From Adiantum capillus-veneris (lineage: Eukaryota > Streptophyta > Polypodiopsida > Polypodiales > Pteridaceae), in contig CM043966.1 of the NCBI GenBank assembly GCA_014529385.2, forward strand, positions 42,445,537-42,509,536: a DNA stretch of 64,000 bases, read 5' to 3'. The notes beneath the pieces are model-generated. The model searched no databases, was not told the origin of the DNA, and saw only the letters and a program-made list of their open reading frames with translations. The position numbers were made by a program, and so were the translations under genes. This document shows positions 1 through 12,200 of the stretch, one piece after another (position 1 is the first letter of the stretch; each line of letters begins with the position of its first letter).

Positions 1-165
1 TTTAGATTTTGACACTTGAACATGTTGATTATGTATATGGATGTTTCATAGGTCTAGCTTCTGGCATCACCTTGCATATATGCCTTTATAAGGAGGAATT
101 ATTTTGGTGACCCTTGTTAAGGGCAAATTTTGGCCCATTTATTGTATGCTCTTCTATAGTACACA

Positions 166-314
166 CTAGTACGGCCGGCCGTCGAACCTCTCTCCCCCTT
201 TCTCTCTCTTTATTGCATGCAAAGGGGCTTGTTTTTGTTTTGGATTTTAACCTTCAGGTCGCAGATTGCGACACGTGTAAAAGGCTCCCCCTTCTGCCAT
301 ATTATGTTAGTAGA
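166..314 (-). mobile_element. Small Helitron-like non-autonomous element A
   Basis: Read on the minus strand it starts TCTACTAACATAATATGG after an A at 315. It ends with a perfect 12-bp palindrome (ACGGCCGGCCGT, 171-182) followed by ACTAG and a T at 165. This is the Helitron pattern: TC start, short hairpin, CTRR end, insertion between A and T, no target duplication. A GA-rich tract lies just inside the hairpin and a CACGTGTC motif is internal. At 149 bp it has no coding capacity, so any movement would need a helicase supplied elsewhere. The same plan recurs at 5664-5874 and 15749-15937. The end assignment is inferred from structure only. Confidence 0.6.
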
Positions 315-1510
315 TACAAAGAGGTTGATGGCTTGACAATCTTCATTTTCTAGGGTTGCCAAAATAAAAATGGTAATGTGGGCACATAGATAAAGACTAA
401 AGCCCCTTTTTTCAGTCGGACTAATTTGAGCATCGCGCCTATGCAAGCATCCACCAACCATGTTAATATATCCTACTTAGCTCAACTTGAGCCCTCACTT
501 ACATTTCTATAAATGAGTTGAATTCACGCTGTTATCAACATGTTTTGTGCTTTTGGTATAACGAATGCATACACTTGGACCCATGATCCCTACATAGCAC
601 CAATAGGAAAAGAATAGAATGCTTGTAATTAGACAACATTGAGTAGAACTTGTTGTCTTTCTTAAACTACTCCAAAGCGCTACTTGAAAGGTCCTAGTCC
701 TAGTGCTACAAGGTCCTAGCCCTAGTCCTAGTCATATAAACACCTACTTGAAAAGTCCTAGTCCTAGTCCTAGGTCTAACTTCTCTTACTAAATCTAGTA
801 CATTGGACTTAGGGGTTCACTAGGGGTATCCAATGGTGTCATGCCAACATAAAGGACGGGTTTTGTAAATGGGACAAAATGTACATTTACGAACTAAGGT
901 CCCGTATATAGGGCTACTTTAGAAGCATCTGGTGCATGCAGGTGATGTCTCCATATTACTTGTAGTAAATTCTTGGGAGATGGACCCACACATTGCGATG
1001 TATTAAAAGCAAGCAGTTGTGTGGCTCTCATCTCTATGCAACATGAGGAAGCACTCTCCTTGCATTCACAAATATGCATCATTTGTCCATTTTTGGTATA
1101 ATAGATATTTCAAGTTTGTTGCATTTGCATGTGCAATTTAAGGAGCAATGCTTGCATAACAACCATCTAAGATGCTTGACTTGCATTGCGCATTGCTTTC
1201 TTATCATGTTATGGTTGTAGTGTCCTATGTCACTTTGAGGCAAGTAATGAGATATGGATAAACATATATCAATTATTGTAAGCTACAATGAGATTGGAAA
1301 AGTTGTTGACCCCAATGGCGATGCTCAATGACATTGGTGATGTTATTATGCGATGACTTGCGATCAAGGTCTTGCAACTAAACACTGCATTAGCTTGATT
1401 GGAAGGGTGGAGTGCAAGGGACCCAAAGAGAGTCTCAGAGTTTGACTCTCAAATCATCAACTGTAGCAAAAAATAAGTATCAACTGTGAGATAATCAAAC
1501 AAGGCCTCAA
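315..1510. other. Intergenic, no gene recognised
   Basis: AT-rich sequence with no convincing coding region on either strand. The only structure seen is a patch at about 680-775 where TCCTAG-type hexamers and a CTACTTGAAA(A/G)GTCCTAG phrase are repeated. Confidence 0.5.
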
Positions 1511-1665
1511 GGTTGATTTTTCACAGGCCTTTTACTCTTTTTTTAGGCATGTTGTCTTTTTACGGGTAAAAATGTGAGCTACCTTGCAAAAAATATACTA
1601 AATTAGTCCAAAATATGTAAACGCTATGAAATTTGAAGCTCAAAGGTGCCTGTCAAAAATCAACC
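1511..1665. mobile_element. MITE copy 1 (about 155 bp)
   Basis: The left end GGTTGATTTTTCACAGGC and the right end GCCTGTCAAAAATCAACC are inverted repeats with one mismatch. The inside is AT-rich and non-coding and shares the phrase GTGAGCTACCTTGCAAAAAA with a second copy at 2196-2345. Length, inverted termini and a nearby relative fit a miniature inverted-repeat transposable element. No clear target duplication was found, so the superfamily is open. Confidence 0.6.
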
Positions 1666-2195
1666 CCAAGCGGGATGACCCCTATGCAAAAACACACTAA
1701 GACAACAATGCTTTAAAAAAACTTTATCAGCCTTGTTTTCTCGAGGCAACCGAATTAGGCATTTGGGATTTATCAAAAAATCTAAGGTTTATACGCTAAT
1801 TTTTAACTAAAATGCCCAAAATTTGCCCTTGAAAAGATAGGGTCAAGAAGATGCTTGTCTAGACTATAACATCTCGACTCACAATTGTATGGCAAAAAGA
1901 AAAAAGAAAAAAAAGATGCCTGACTAGACATCACTAATTATCAATCCCATTATTTAATAACGAGGGCTCACCACATTACACATTATGAGGATAATGACTT
2001 AGTCTCATTCCATTAGTTCTTTGGATTTTTAACAGAATGGTGTATATGCTTGAAGCTCTTTGGATTTGTCTAGAAGATTGGTATTACTTGAATCTTGATA
2101 CTAGCCATCCATTGACATCTTTCTCCTTTTTAGATTATTATTGATCATGACGTTAATGCACAAATATCCAAACAATAACTAGTGTTTAGCATCAT
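1666..2195. other. Intergenic, no gene recognised
   Basis: AT-rich spacer between the two MITE copies. No supported ORF or RNA gene. Confidence 0.5.
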
Positions 2196-2345
2196 AGTTT
2201 ATTTTTCACGGGCAGTTTACTACTTTTTGGGGTATTTACCCCGTAAAAATGTGAGCTACCTTGCAAAAAATACACTAAATTAGACAAAAATGTGCACTTA
2301 AATCTTCGATATTTGAAGCAAAAGGGTGCTTGTCAAAAACCAACC
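2196..2345. mobile_element. MITE copy 2 (about 150 bp)
   Basis: Direct-orientation relative of the element at 1511-1665. The left end (AGTTTATTTTTCACGGGC) and right end (GCTTGTCAAAAACCAACC) are more diverged than in copy 1, but the interior phrase GTGAGCTACCTTGCAAAAAA and the tail TTGTCAAAAACCAACC align. The pair is either two insertions of one family or a local duplication. Confidence 0.55.
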
Positions 2346-2778
2346 TCATTCATCGTGCAGAGGCTCCTTTCCTTAATATTTGGCACGAGGATCTTAAATT
2401 GAGTATCTGTTGTTGAGATTAGGCATAGCAAATATGCAATAGTCTTTGCTTTTGGATCAAGACAATGAGGCAACAGTGAAGTAGAGGATAACTAGGTGAC
2501 CCTTAATTCTCTCCTAGTTCACCCTTACTTCATCCACCGTCATGCAAACAGAGATTGTCCAAAATTTGTGTTATCTCAACCGTAGATCCCCTCTCGATCA
2601 CCCTGTGGAGTTTAATTTGGCAAGTGGCATGGTTTGGCAAGTAGCATGCTGGATATGTGCTCAAAAGAGAAATGTGATAAAGACTTTTATGTATTGTGCA
2701 TTTGGGTGGCATAGCAAGTAAAGAGATATGGGTGTTCTTTCCCTTTCTGTTTGGTTGTTCAAAAGTATAGAAGTTAGG

Positions 2779-2815
<37 letters not shown>

Positions 2816-4649
2816 CCTTCTTTGTAGAATTGTACCCATATGTAAAGGGTCACTTTCCTTTGACCAAGCACTTCCCCATATTAAAAATTATAAGATGTTG
2901 AATAAATCGTGTAGGCTACCTAAGAATATAATGAAAAGGAGTATATTTAAATTGTGAAATGGACATTGTACAAAATATCCATTTATAGCCATATCTAGAA
3001 AAGTATAAAAACCAAAGAATGGCTTTTCCAACCTATTTGTCATACACACTTTATACATATCTTACAAACTTCTAAACCTAGCCAATAATTGCAAAAAGAA
3101 AGTTAAGGAAATTTAGATAATTTCCTTGGTACTTTATCAAGATAATAAAATATTCTTGCCTTTTGGCAATCCAAGGACCAAAACCTTATGCTTAAGAAAC
3201 GACAAGGCACAAACTCCGACTTTTCTTTGGGAAAATGTGTACTTGTTGATTTTCCCACTAGCATGTAAGGTCTAGTGTATTGTAAATTGTAATGGTTTGA
3301 CATATGGGCCATGTGGCTATGTTGCATGCTGGTAAGTCGACTTTTCTTTTGATTGCAAAAGACCTTCAGATGTGAGTCACGTATCCAATCATGCACATCG
3401 CGGTGTAGGCGGAAGTGTAATTGTCCCAAAAAGGACTTCACTTTCGTCAAAACGCACAAAACTCTTTGGTCTAGAGCATTTGAACTAAATCAAACACTCC
3501 CCAAAAAAAGACCTTTAGATGTGAACTAGACCACTACATCTGAATGCATGTATATATGTGTGTGCATATAACACTCATATATATGAGTGTATATCCATCA
3601 CATGTATACTATGTGTGTTTATGCTTCATTACTTAACAATTATTTGATTTCACGTATTATCGAACCATACAATGGAATTAGAAACCAGACAATACATTCA
3701 TGTAGTTTTAAAAACTTTATAGTGGAACAAAATTAGATTTTACGTTTGACAAAAAGAAAACTGTACAAAAGGCAAAAGTTTTGCAAGTGACAAAAATTGC
3801 ATTACGTGAATATATACAATTATAGAAAAAGGGGGATTACAAAGATTATCTATCAATCATAAGAAACAAAACCAAACAATGGATGTTGATCTCCTGCTAT
3901 TGTTGTAGTAATCCCAAGGAAAGAACTTCTACCTATCATCATCCAAGAAGCACTAGCACATAAGTACTGGCACTACTTGAAAAAATAGGTGACAATGACT
4001 TGTTATCGGTGTAGGAAATAGCAAAAAACTAACAACTAGTAAGGAGAGAGCAAGTAAACTTATACACAATTGTACAAATTATTGCATAAGAAAAATTGGG
4101 CAGCATTGGCTATCATCATAAGAAAAAAACAACCACTTTCAACCTTCTAAGCTTTTATCAAACAACAAATCCACTTTTGAACAGTACTTAAAAATTTCAA
4201 TCATATACTATGTTGTAAAGGTATGTTGTGATGACCATCTGCTTACTATGAGTTAATAGCATAAAAAGATCAGTTTTACGAGGGATAGTTATAGTTACAA
4301 CAATATTCTATGTCCCGCTTTTTCCCACTTCCCTTGGATTCGGTTAGATCCTTAAACATGCTTTGCAAGCAATTGTCCACAAGACATCAGACAACATTTC
4401 TTTCATAATTTTAACTGTTTTCCACAAAACGAATCAATTCTATCTCAATCGTACAATAGATTCAATTTTACTTTTGATAAGTAGCTTCAATCCCCATTCT
4501 AGCTATTGTTGATCTTTCAAACCATTTGTGATTGAAACGAGTGCTAGCAACAAAGCCATATACAGAGTGCTTTTGCACAAGGATGACCTGTTGCTTTTGA
4601 AACAAGAGATTGGATTCTATTCAGTAGCATTACTCCTCTTATGAGCGAG
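2346..4649. other. Intergenic, no gene recognised
   Basis: AT-rich DNA. It holds a (CT)n microsatellite at about 2780-2815 and a perfect 20-bp palindrome ACACTCATATATATGAGTGT at 3571-3590. Short ORFs on both strands lack recognisable motifs. Confidence 0.5.
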
Positions 4650-5690
4650 AGCTTTATTTCATTATTCATGCTTTAAAGCAATGGCGACAATATCTATATG
4701 AATTGAGATTGTTTTCAATCATAAAAGCATCAAATGGTTTGCACAATAGAAAGATTTGAAGGGACATAAGGCTAGGTAGGTTGAAATCATTTAAGAGTAT
4801 GAATACAAGTTCAAGTATCATAAAGGTCAGTACAATGTTGTAGGTGATGCGTTAAGCTGCGTGCCTGAGATAAATTCTCTTGCAGTTACAGAAATTCAAA
4901 GTGACTTTCTGAAATCTCGCAAGGGAAAGTACGAGCATGACCAATATTACTCGAAGATGTGGAGTCATGTTACAAAATGAGGTCTCGCCAACAGTCAAGC
5001 TAGTGTTCAGGACGACTTTGCACAAAGTTCCACTTTAACTAGCAATGAAATTAATGGATGGAAGCATTCTTTCATTGATAAGGGTTCCTTACTTCACACG
5101 AGGAGAGTATGTTTACCAATAGACAGTGAAATTAATCGCTAAATCCTTTATGAGTGTCATGATAGTTTTAGTCCTTGTCATCTCCGATAAGAAAGACCTA
5201 CGTACTCGTAAGTTGGCAATTCTATTGGCCTCACTGGCATAAAGATGTACAAGATTATGTGATTAACTATCAAAGTGCCAAGTTAATAAGGCAAAAAGAT
5301 TAAAAGAAAGAGGACTTTTTCATCCTTTAGAGATCCCTAATGGCAAGTGGAAAATTATCTCTATGAATTTTATAGTAGGACTACCAACCACACTGCACGT
5401 GGTCACAATTCTATTTCGTTGTGGTTGATCGTCTTACTAGGATGTGTAGGTTTATTCCTACAAAGATTATGGTAAAAACTATAGAATAAGTTGTATGGTT
5501 TACCCACCAGTATATTAAGTGATTGCAATCATAAGTTCAATAGCCATTTTTTACGATCAATATTTCAAAAGTTGGGTACTGAATTAAGTACAGTTGATCG
5601 TCTTGAAAGTGATGTTCAAATTGAATAGATAAATCAATTCATAGGGGATATGTTACGTGCCTATCTATATATAATAAAAGGGGGAGGGAT

Positions 5691-5716
5691 CCCCCCCCCC
5701 CCCCCCCCCCCCCCCC
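5691..5716 (+). repeat. Poly-C run followed by (ACC)n
   Basis: Twenty-six consecutive C residues followed by an ACC tract to about 5733, inside Helitron-like element B. Length may be affected by sequencing slippage. Confidence 0.9.
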
Positions 5717-5800
5717 ACCACCACCACCACCACATGGCGCAACATCCTTGATCCGGCTTGTGTGCCCTGCAGTGCGACAGTGATTAGCGAGAAGGGTGTC

Positions 5801-5802
<2 letters not shown>

Positions 5803-5844
<42 letters not shown>
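5803..5844 (+). repeat. (GA)n microsatellite
   Basis: About 21 GA units immediately upstream of the 3' hairpin of Helitron-like element B. Confidence 0.95.
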
Positions 5845-5848
<4 letters not shown>

Positions 5849-6144
5849 CGGCCGAAGGCCGCCAGGCACACTAATGTAAATAAGAAACAATTGGATTGGG
5901 AAGATTAGCTTCCCATCGTAGAGTTTGCTTACAATAATGCCAAGTATATTTCTATAGAGTTCAGTCCCTTCATATTAATGTATGGCTATCAATCTCATAC
6001 ACCAATTATGGTGGCATTAGCCAATGAAAATATCTAGCAAACCAAGGGCTTCTAACAGGATCACAGGTAGGTATCGAAATCATGCTAATGAAAAACAACG
6101 ATTGGTTACTTTTGAAGAAGGTGATCATGTTTATCGAGATGTGC

Positions 6145-6146
<2 letters not shown>

Positions 6147-6191
<45 letters not shown>
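6147..6191 (+). repeat. (TA)n microsatellite in gypsy remnant
   Basis: Nearly pure AT/TA repeat with one C interruption, embedded between integrase C-terminal segments of the decayed gypsy. Confidence 0.95.
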
Positions 6192-6590
6192 AAGAAGGGT
6201 CTAGTTTTAAAGTTATCTCCTTGTTACTATGGTTCATTTAAGGTCATCAAATGCATTGGCAAAGTTACCTATAAATTAGATTTACCGTCCACTTCAAGTG
6301 TGCATCTAATGTTCCATGTTAGTCATTTTGAGGAAATGGCTAGGCACGGATGACAATGTTGTGGACACAATTATTTTGATTGATTTTATCAAACGGTCAA
6401 GTTTGCCTCATGAACCACAACATGTTCTGGATTTTCATGTTTTACATATAAAGCATCATGAATGCCATAAGTTTTGGTTAAGTGGAAAGGCACGCCAGAG
6501 GAGGGTGCCACTTGGGAGAAAATTAGTGCGATTAAAAACCGATTTCCCACTTTTGTTCTTAGGACAAAAACTAATCTCCAAGGGGGGTTA

Positions 6591-9274
6591 GTATGAGGAC
6601 AAGGGACCATGAAAGGTCTTGGCAAGGGGTTATAAGTTTGATAGCTTGGGAAAGGAGCCTTATATAGCCGATTACAGCTATATAAGGAATGTTAGGTGTG
6701 AAATCATAGGATTTTTCCCTTGCCCTCACATGCACTATGAGCCATACTAGCTTCGTAACTATCGAACCCCAGTTTGAGAGTGATGAGGTCCAGTAATCTC
6801 AAAGAACTTGCTTAAGACTATCCCCTACATGTATCTATTGTGAAGCCCATCCATGAAGGAAAAATCATGCCTCCTCTCCTCAAGCTCTCAGCTTTCTTGG
6901 AGTTGAGTAAGCACTATTCAGTTGCCTCTACTGCATCCTGTAAAGAGAGGCCAAGCCCTGTCTTCATCATCGCTCCTGCTCTTTCCTTTCCATCAATTGT
7001 GCAAGGGCAAACTCATGAAAGGCTCTACTCAACTATGCTATCGTTGTGGTTGCTCTCTAAGCTACTCCCCATCCATGTTCATAGCTACCTACTAGATCTC
7101 CTCCATAGTCCTTGGCAAATTCTCATCCAACGGCACATTCTTAGGGAGCTAAAGTGCCTCGGTTCACCTCCCTCTCTCCTTACTCAATGACTAGAATCAT
7201 CGCACATGGTTTGAGAAGGAGGAGCCTACCAAAATAGCCGTGGAGCCTCCTCTAAACCTAGTAAAGGTTGCAAAGATGAAAACCAATAAATACATGAAAG
7301 ATTGGCCCCTCCCAAGCACCTACCACAACAAGAGAATTCCAAGCTCCCCTACTACTACATAAAGGCCTCGTGTTGCTATACATCAAACAGCCTCAACGTC
7401 ACACATAGTCTTTCCCACACTACGACCTCATTGTTTGAGATTGTAGTGTGATTGCCTCACAACCTATCCAATGGGTCCTCAAGCATGTTGAGAGTACCCT
7501 AAGACACACCAGTGCTCCCCAGGCGATAAGGAAATGTCTATTTGCATGATTGGGAGCATAGGCATTGAACAAGCCAATCAACTCGCCCTAAAAGAGCATT
7601 GTAAGCCGTTGAATCTTGCTCAGCACAATAATATCGTTGTCCACAATGGCATGCCTTAAGGAATCCACAATTACACCTCCCTGGGAGCCCATAGTGCCAA
7701 CGTCCACAAACCAAAATGTCTCATATCAATTACCAAGTAACTTACAAGTGATTATTTAGAGGTGGAATTTTCCTCTAAATTGCCAAGATAAAGCATAAAT
7801 GAGTAGTCAAACCTCTCTCTCGCACAAGACCTAACAATAGCCACAGAAGATGTAAATAAACAATGCTCCTTACATATTATGAAGGCTCTCTTAATTATAC
7901 TCAATCTCTATTCTCTCTTCTTTATAAGCACACATACATATGAATAGAACAAGATTAGCATTACCCTATTCAAAGATTGGTGATCCATGGCCCCTAGTCA
8001 TATCAAGAAAAGAAAAAAACACATTCATACAGATGAGTCTACTACTTTGATGGTGGCACTGAAGAGAGATGTGAAGCAATGAGTTTCTCTTGTACCTTTT
8101 AGTTTCTCCTCTGCAATTACAGTTGTTGGTGAGTGGTTTTTTGTCATGGACTGAGCTCTCATGCATGTAAAGGATTAGTAGCAAAGAGATTGATTTTCTC
8201 TGACCACCCTTCGTTGTCTTTAAAGAAAAAGAGCTTAAGGAAATTGGGGTAAAGGCAATTTTGTTGCATTGTGAGTTGGGTTCTCTAACAGTAATGCTCT
8301 CCAATAATATGAACACTTTGAAGTGACTTTGATAGTGGCATACGACGAAGCACTTACGTCCAAATAATGCAGATATGGCTTTAATAAGTGCACTCCTCTA
8401 CCCATTGATTCCAGCATTTACCAACCCGCTCTATGGATCGATGTTGGCTCTATCCACCGTTACGTGGTTGGCTACCTATTAACCATGTTAGAATGGATGG
8501 TGAGTTGTTCTAACCATGTTACTTGCAATGACACAACTTTGGCCCTTTACTTAGTTCTTTGGTAGTAGCCATTATTTAAAAATTTAGATGAATTGGAGAC
8601 ACCTAGCAGCCTCAATTGCATTGATACTTATAAAAGTGAACGCCTCTTTAATGGCTCTGCTTTTGAAAAAATAAATTAATTTGTTCTTCTAAGGATACTA
8701 CACCCAACACCTAAGGAATGTGACTATTTGAGAAGGGGGCAGAGGGATCGAGATCGATCACGGGCTAAGCTTCCCTTTTATCGGTAAATGAGACTTGCCA
8801 TTTCATCTCCTCTAATTTGACTTTCCATATCCTTGTAGTACTTACAGTACTAAAATGGCTCCCACACAATGAAGATTCAAAGAAACCAACAGAGAATCAT
8901 CAAGAGCTTGCTTCTTCAAGCATGACTGTAAATTGATACATAGTGGTCTTTCCAAAACCTGTACAATAACCACCTTATGCATAAACTAACATTTATAGGA
9001 AACATTAGTTGGGATCAAGAAAGTTAGGGGCAAGATTCTAGAGTTTTTGAGTTTAGGCTTGAAGATTATTTATTTTCAACATGTGGAGGCCCTAAAGCTA
9101 GATAAATCACAAGTCTGCCTTTGAAGTCTTAAAGAACAGTAGCTGCACTGCCTACTCAAGTAGGACCGACGATTGCACCTCAAGACTCTTGTAGCAGATT
9201 ATGAAGGTGCCTTTCTCACAAGTTACAACACATATGTAGCACATGGTGTTGTGGTAGCTTTGAACGCTTTAAAC
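6591..9274. other. Region 3' of the gypsy remnant and of FPP; no gene recognised
   Basis: The first part may be the 3' LTR of the decayed gypsy: it follows a purine-rich run and contains TTATATAG near 6660. I could not find the LTR end or a partner LTR. The rest (about 7.2-9.0 kb) has no supported coding region on either strand. The last few hundred bases should include the FPP 3' UTR. Confidence 0.4.
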
Positions 9275-12200
9275 TCAGGAAGGACTTCTATGCCTTGAGA
9301 AGAGCTTGCTGAAGCTGTTTGCATGCTTGCGAGGCGATGCAGATGGCTCCAAATTCAAGGACTTTGACATGGACGAAACACCAAAGGTGTGTAAATTAGA
9401 CTTCTTCTTCGCTGGCTTCGAAACATAAGGCACAATCTGCTTACCCCCATCCTTAGGTGACTTCGTCGGATCTTGATTGGTGTACCAAGGGTTTTTCTTG
9501 TCCCACAGATCAAATGCCTGCTTTTGCGACCCAAAATCAGCACTTTTTGGAGAGTCGGTGAGACTGTCGGTCGTGACCCTGGAAATGCTGCAAGACTCCA
9601 AATCCCTTGGACCTAGCGTTTGCTGCGGAGTAGATGTAGGGCTGCCATTATTCAAAAGGCCTGCTTTGATTGCATTATCTTGAACTTGATCAAGGTATGC
9701 CACAATCGGACTTCCATCCTGAGTTGACACGATATCCTTCAGCTGCTGGCCTAAAACCAAAATTGTCCGCTGACATTCGGCAAGCTTCTCTGTAGCATCT
9801 GCAATCTCGTGCTCCTAAAACAGTTTTCAAAAAAAGTTAGACCAAGGAAACAATTGCCAAAGACAGCCAATTCTATTGTTATGATACTCAGACAATTACC
9901 TTGTTACTTTTCTCCGGGTCATCCTGCGAACTGGTCACAAGGGTCCTGCAAAAAGTCACAAGCAGAAATTTAGTATGCGTTGAGAGTAAAATCATTAAAA
10001 GAAAGAAAAAAGAATCATTAAGAAAAAGAAAGAATGAAAGATTTTATCAACATCCTTTGGAGGCCAAAGCTGACTTATAGGATAGATCAGATACATCATC
10101 ACTTACAATCCACTTCGGATATCGTGCCATAGAGGCATATACAGTGAGAAAAAATAAAAACTAAACTTCATCCTCGTGTCGCTGCCTCGTGCCAGTGATA
10201 AATGTAGAGAGTCATTTAGGCGTACCACGTCTTGAGCTTGATATCTCAATCCTCCCCCTCAAGCTCAATGTCATCTCTCATAGTCAAACCATAGCTTGGA
10301 ATTGCCTCAAAATTCTCTACTCCCAGGCCCTTTGTGAAGATGTCTGCAACCTACTCGTCAGTCCTCATGTACCAAGTCACCAACCAAGAACCTTTCTCTG
10401 ATAAAGTGTTAGTGCACCTCAATGTGCTTTGTCCTTGCCGGGGAACATTGGGCTTCTTGCTTGTGAAGTAATACACTTCACAAACAAGCTCATGGTAGAA
10501 ACAAATTAAAACCAGCAAATGAAGTATACAAGGGAAAGAGAATAGGGACATAACATTATAGAACAAAACTCATATATATGCTAGAAAATGAGCGAGTGGT
10601 TCACAAAAGTAACAAATTTCAAAAGGGAGAGGTTGGATTGCAATTCAGTGTTGATTTCAAATCTTTATCAACCTTAGATCAGGTAAAGAGTGTTCGGAAA
10701 CTAAGATCAGTGAGAGATTCTGAGAGCCGGGCATCTACTGAGGAGAGTGCAAAGCAGGGGATAGGCTTTTCACCATCCTCGAGAAGTAGCGGATAACTAC
10801 ATCTTAATTGACAGGGTGCAACAAATGTGCTTTAGTTTTGATACGCATGGCAAGTAATCAGAAAAACCTACCTAGATGTTATCTTAAGCAAGCTGACGTT
10901 GCTAAACACTTAATAGTGCAAAGAGAATTTGCAAATCACTTAACAAACAAACCAGATACAAGGGGTTAACTTTACCTTTGGAGGTCAGATTTCATCTGCA
11001 GCTCCTGGTTTCTCTTCTTCTCTTGTTCATTACGTAAGTCAAGATCTTTCATCTTCTCACGCAATCGGCCTAGCTCAAGCTGAGTGTCCTGCAGCCGCAT
11101 TTCGAGCTGTGCTTTCACTGCAGTCATAGAAGAGAGGCTATTTTCTGCTACGATTCCAGATAATTCCACTGATGCAAGTCGGGCACGGAGACTGACAACA
11201 AGCTGCTCGGAATCAAGAAGCTGGCCCTTCATTAGGTCTAGCTTGCCTCTCTCTACTTCTAACTTATTTTCAAGCTGTAACTTCTCTTGCTGAAGCTCTG
11301 CAATCACATGCTCCATCGCAGCGGTTCCAACCGGCCTCTCCCTTGATTGGGAGTCTGAAGCTCCCTTCTCTACTTGTAACTTTTTACTTGAGTCGGATCG
11401 ATCGGAGGTGCTTGATGATGAAAACGGGCTGCCAACGTCGCTGATAACCTCTTGCTCTGCAATTTGCACGCCTTCTGGCCTCCATTTCATCCTGCTACTT
11501 AAAGGCTTGTATGCCTTTGGCAAGGTGTTAAGCCGATTCAATGCAGAGTAAAGCTCTGTCATGAACAGAACGAGCTCTGCCTTTCCATACAAAAACGCAT
11601 TTCCTGCTGCGTTGAGCTTCTTTACACTTGCCTCTATTTCTGATAGTTGAAGCTTTGGATTGGACTGTGAATTGTTATGACCATTCACATCATCAATAGG
11701 CTGACACTCTCTACACTCTCTAAAATCCCTTATAATTCTTGATGCCAGGTCTTCAACGATGTGGATTACTTTAAGAATCAGAGTAGCTAATTCAGGTGTA
11801 AAATGTTCGGCCTGTGAACCTTCATGAAGATGAGACATTCTACAGTCACAAGACGCACCTCTTAAAAAGCTTGAGGCCTGAGTTTCCCTACTTACCTCTG
11901 TAGAGAGCTTAATGGCAGCCTCATGCTCTACATCTTTAGTAAGGAGCTGTTCAGATCCGTTAGAAGGCAATTTGCCTGCCTTCAAAATTGGTTTCATACC
12001 TTGCTTCTCAGAAGGCAGGGACACTAACCTTTCTATCTCGAGAAAATCGTCGATTGAATTTAGCTTGTCAAATCCTTCGCCTGAAGTCACGTTGTTTGGC
12101 CGTCGAAGGGTTAGCCTCTCTCTGTGTGAGAATGATGGCTCCGTGATTATGCTAGAGCTCAATGAATCTGCCATACTCTGGTCATCTTCATAGCCATCAT

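Larger units (their letters stand above)
5664..5874 (+). mobile_element. Small Helitron-like non-autonomous element B inside gypsy integrase
   Basis: Starts TCTATATATAATAAAAGG after A5663 and ends with hairpin GGCCGAAGGCC plus CTAA at 5871-5874, followed by T5875. Deleting exactly these 211 bp rejoins the interrupted integrase codon (GCC TA | T GTA) and puts the upstream and downstream conserved integrase segments in one frame. That independently supports both ends and the A/T target. The interior is a C26 run, an ACC tract and a 42-bp GA tract placed just before the terminal hairpin, as in elements A and C. Confidence 0.8.
4650..6590 (+). pseudogene. Decayed Ty3/gypsy pol: RNase H end, integrase, C-terminal tail
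   Basis: Translated fragments follow gypsy pol order. An RNase H end (EYEYKFKYHKGQYNVVGDAL) lies at about 4790-4860. Integrase zinc-domain and core remnants (VVDRLTRMCRFIPTK, about 5420) run to about 6000 (EFAYNNAKYIS..SPFILMYGY). The integrase C-terminus (KLSPCYYGSFKVIKCIGKVTYKL, HLMFHVSHF) lies at 6200-6340, followed by a chromodomain-like tail to about 6550. Many stops and frameshifts show it is dead. It is interrupted by a Helitron-like element (5664-5874) and a TA microsatellite (6147-6191). A purine run AAGGGGGGTTAG near 6580 could be its polypurine tract. Confidence 0.8.

Noticed and set aside
5639-5890. Ser/Leu-rich and poly-Gly ORFs
   Set aside because: Translations of GA and poly-C microsatellites inside a Helitron-like element.
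6840-7190. 116-codon ORF starting MKPIHEGKIMPPLLKLS
   Set aside because: No recognisable domain, no splice or promoter context, lies beside a dead gypsy; chance ORF is more likely.
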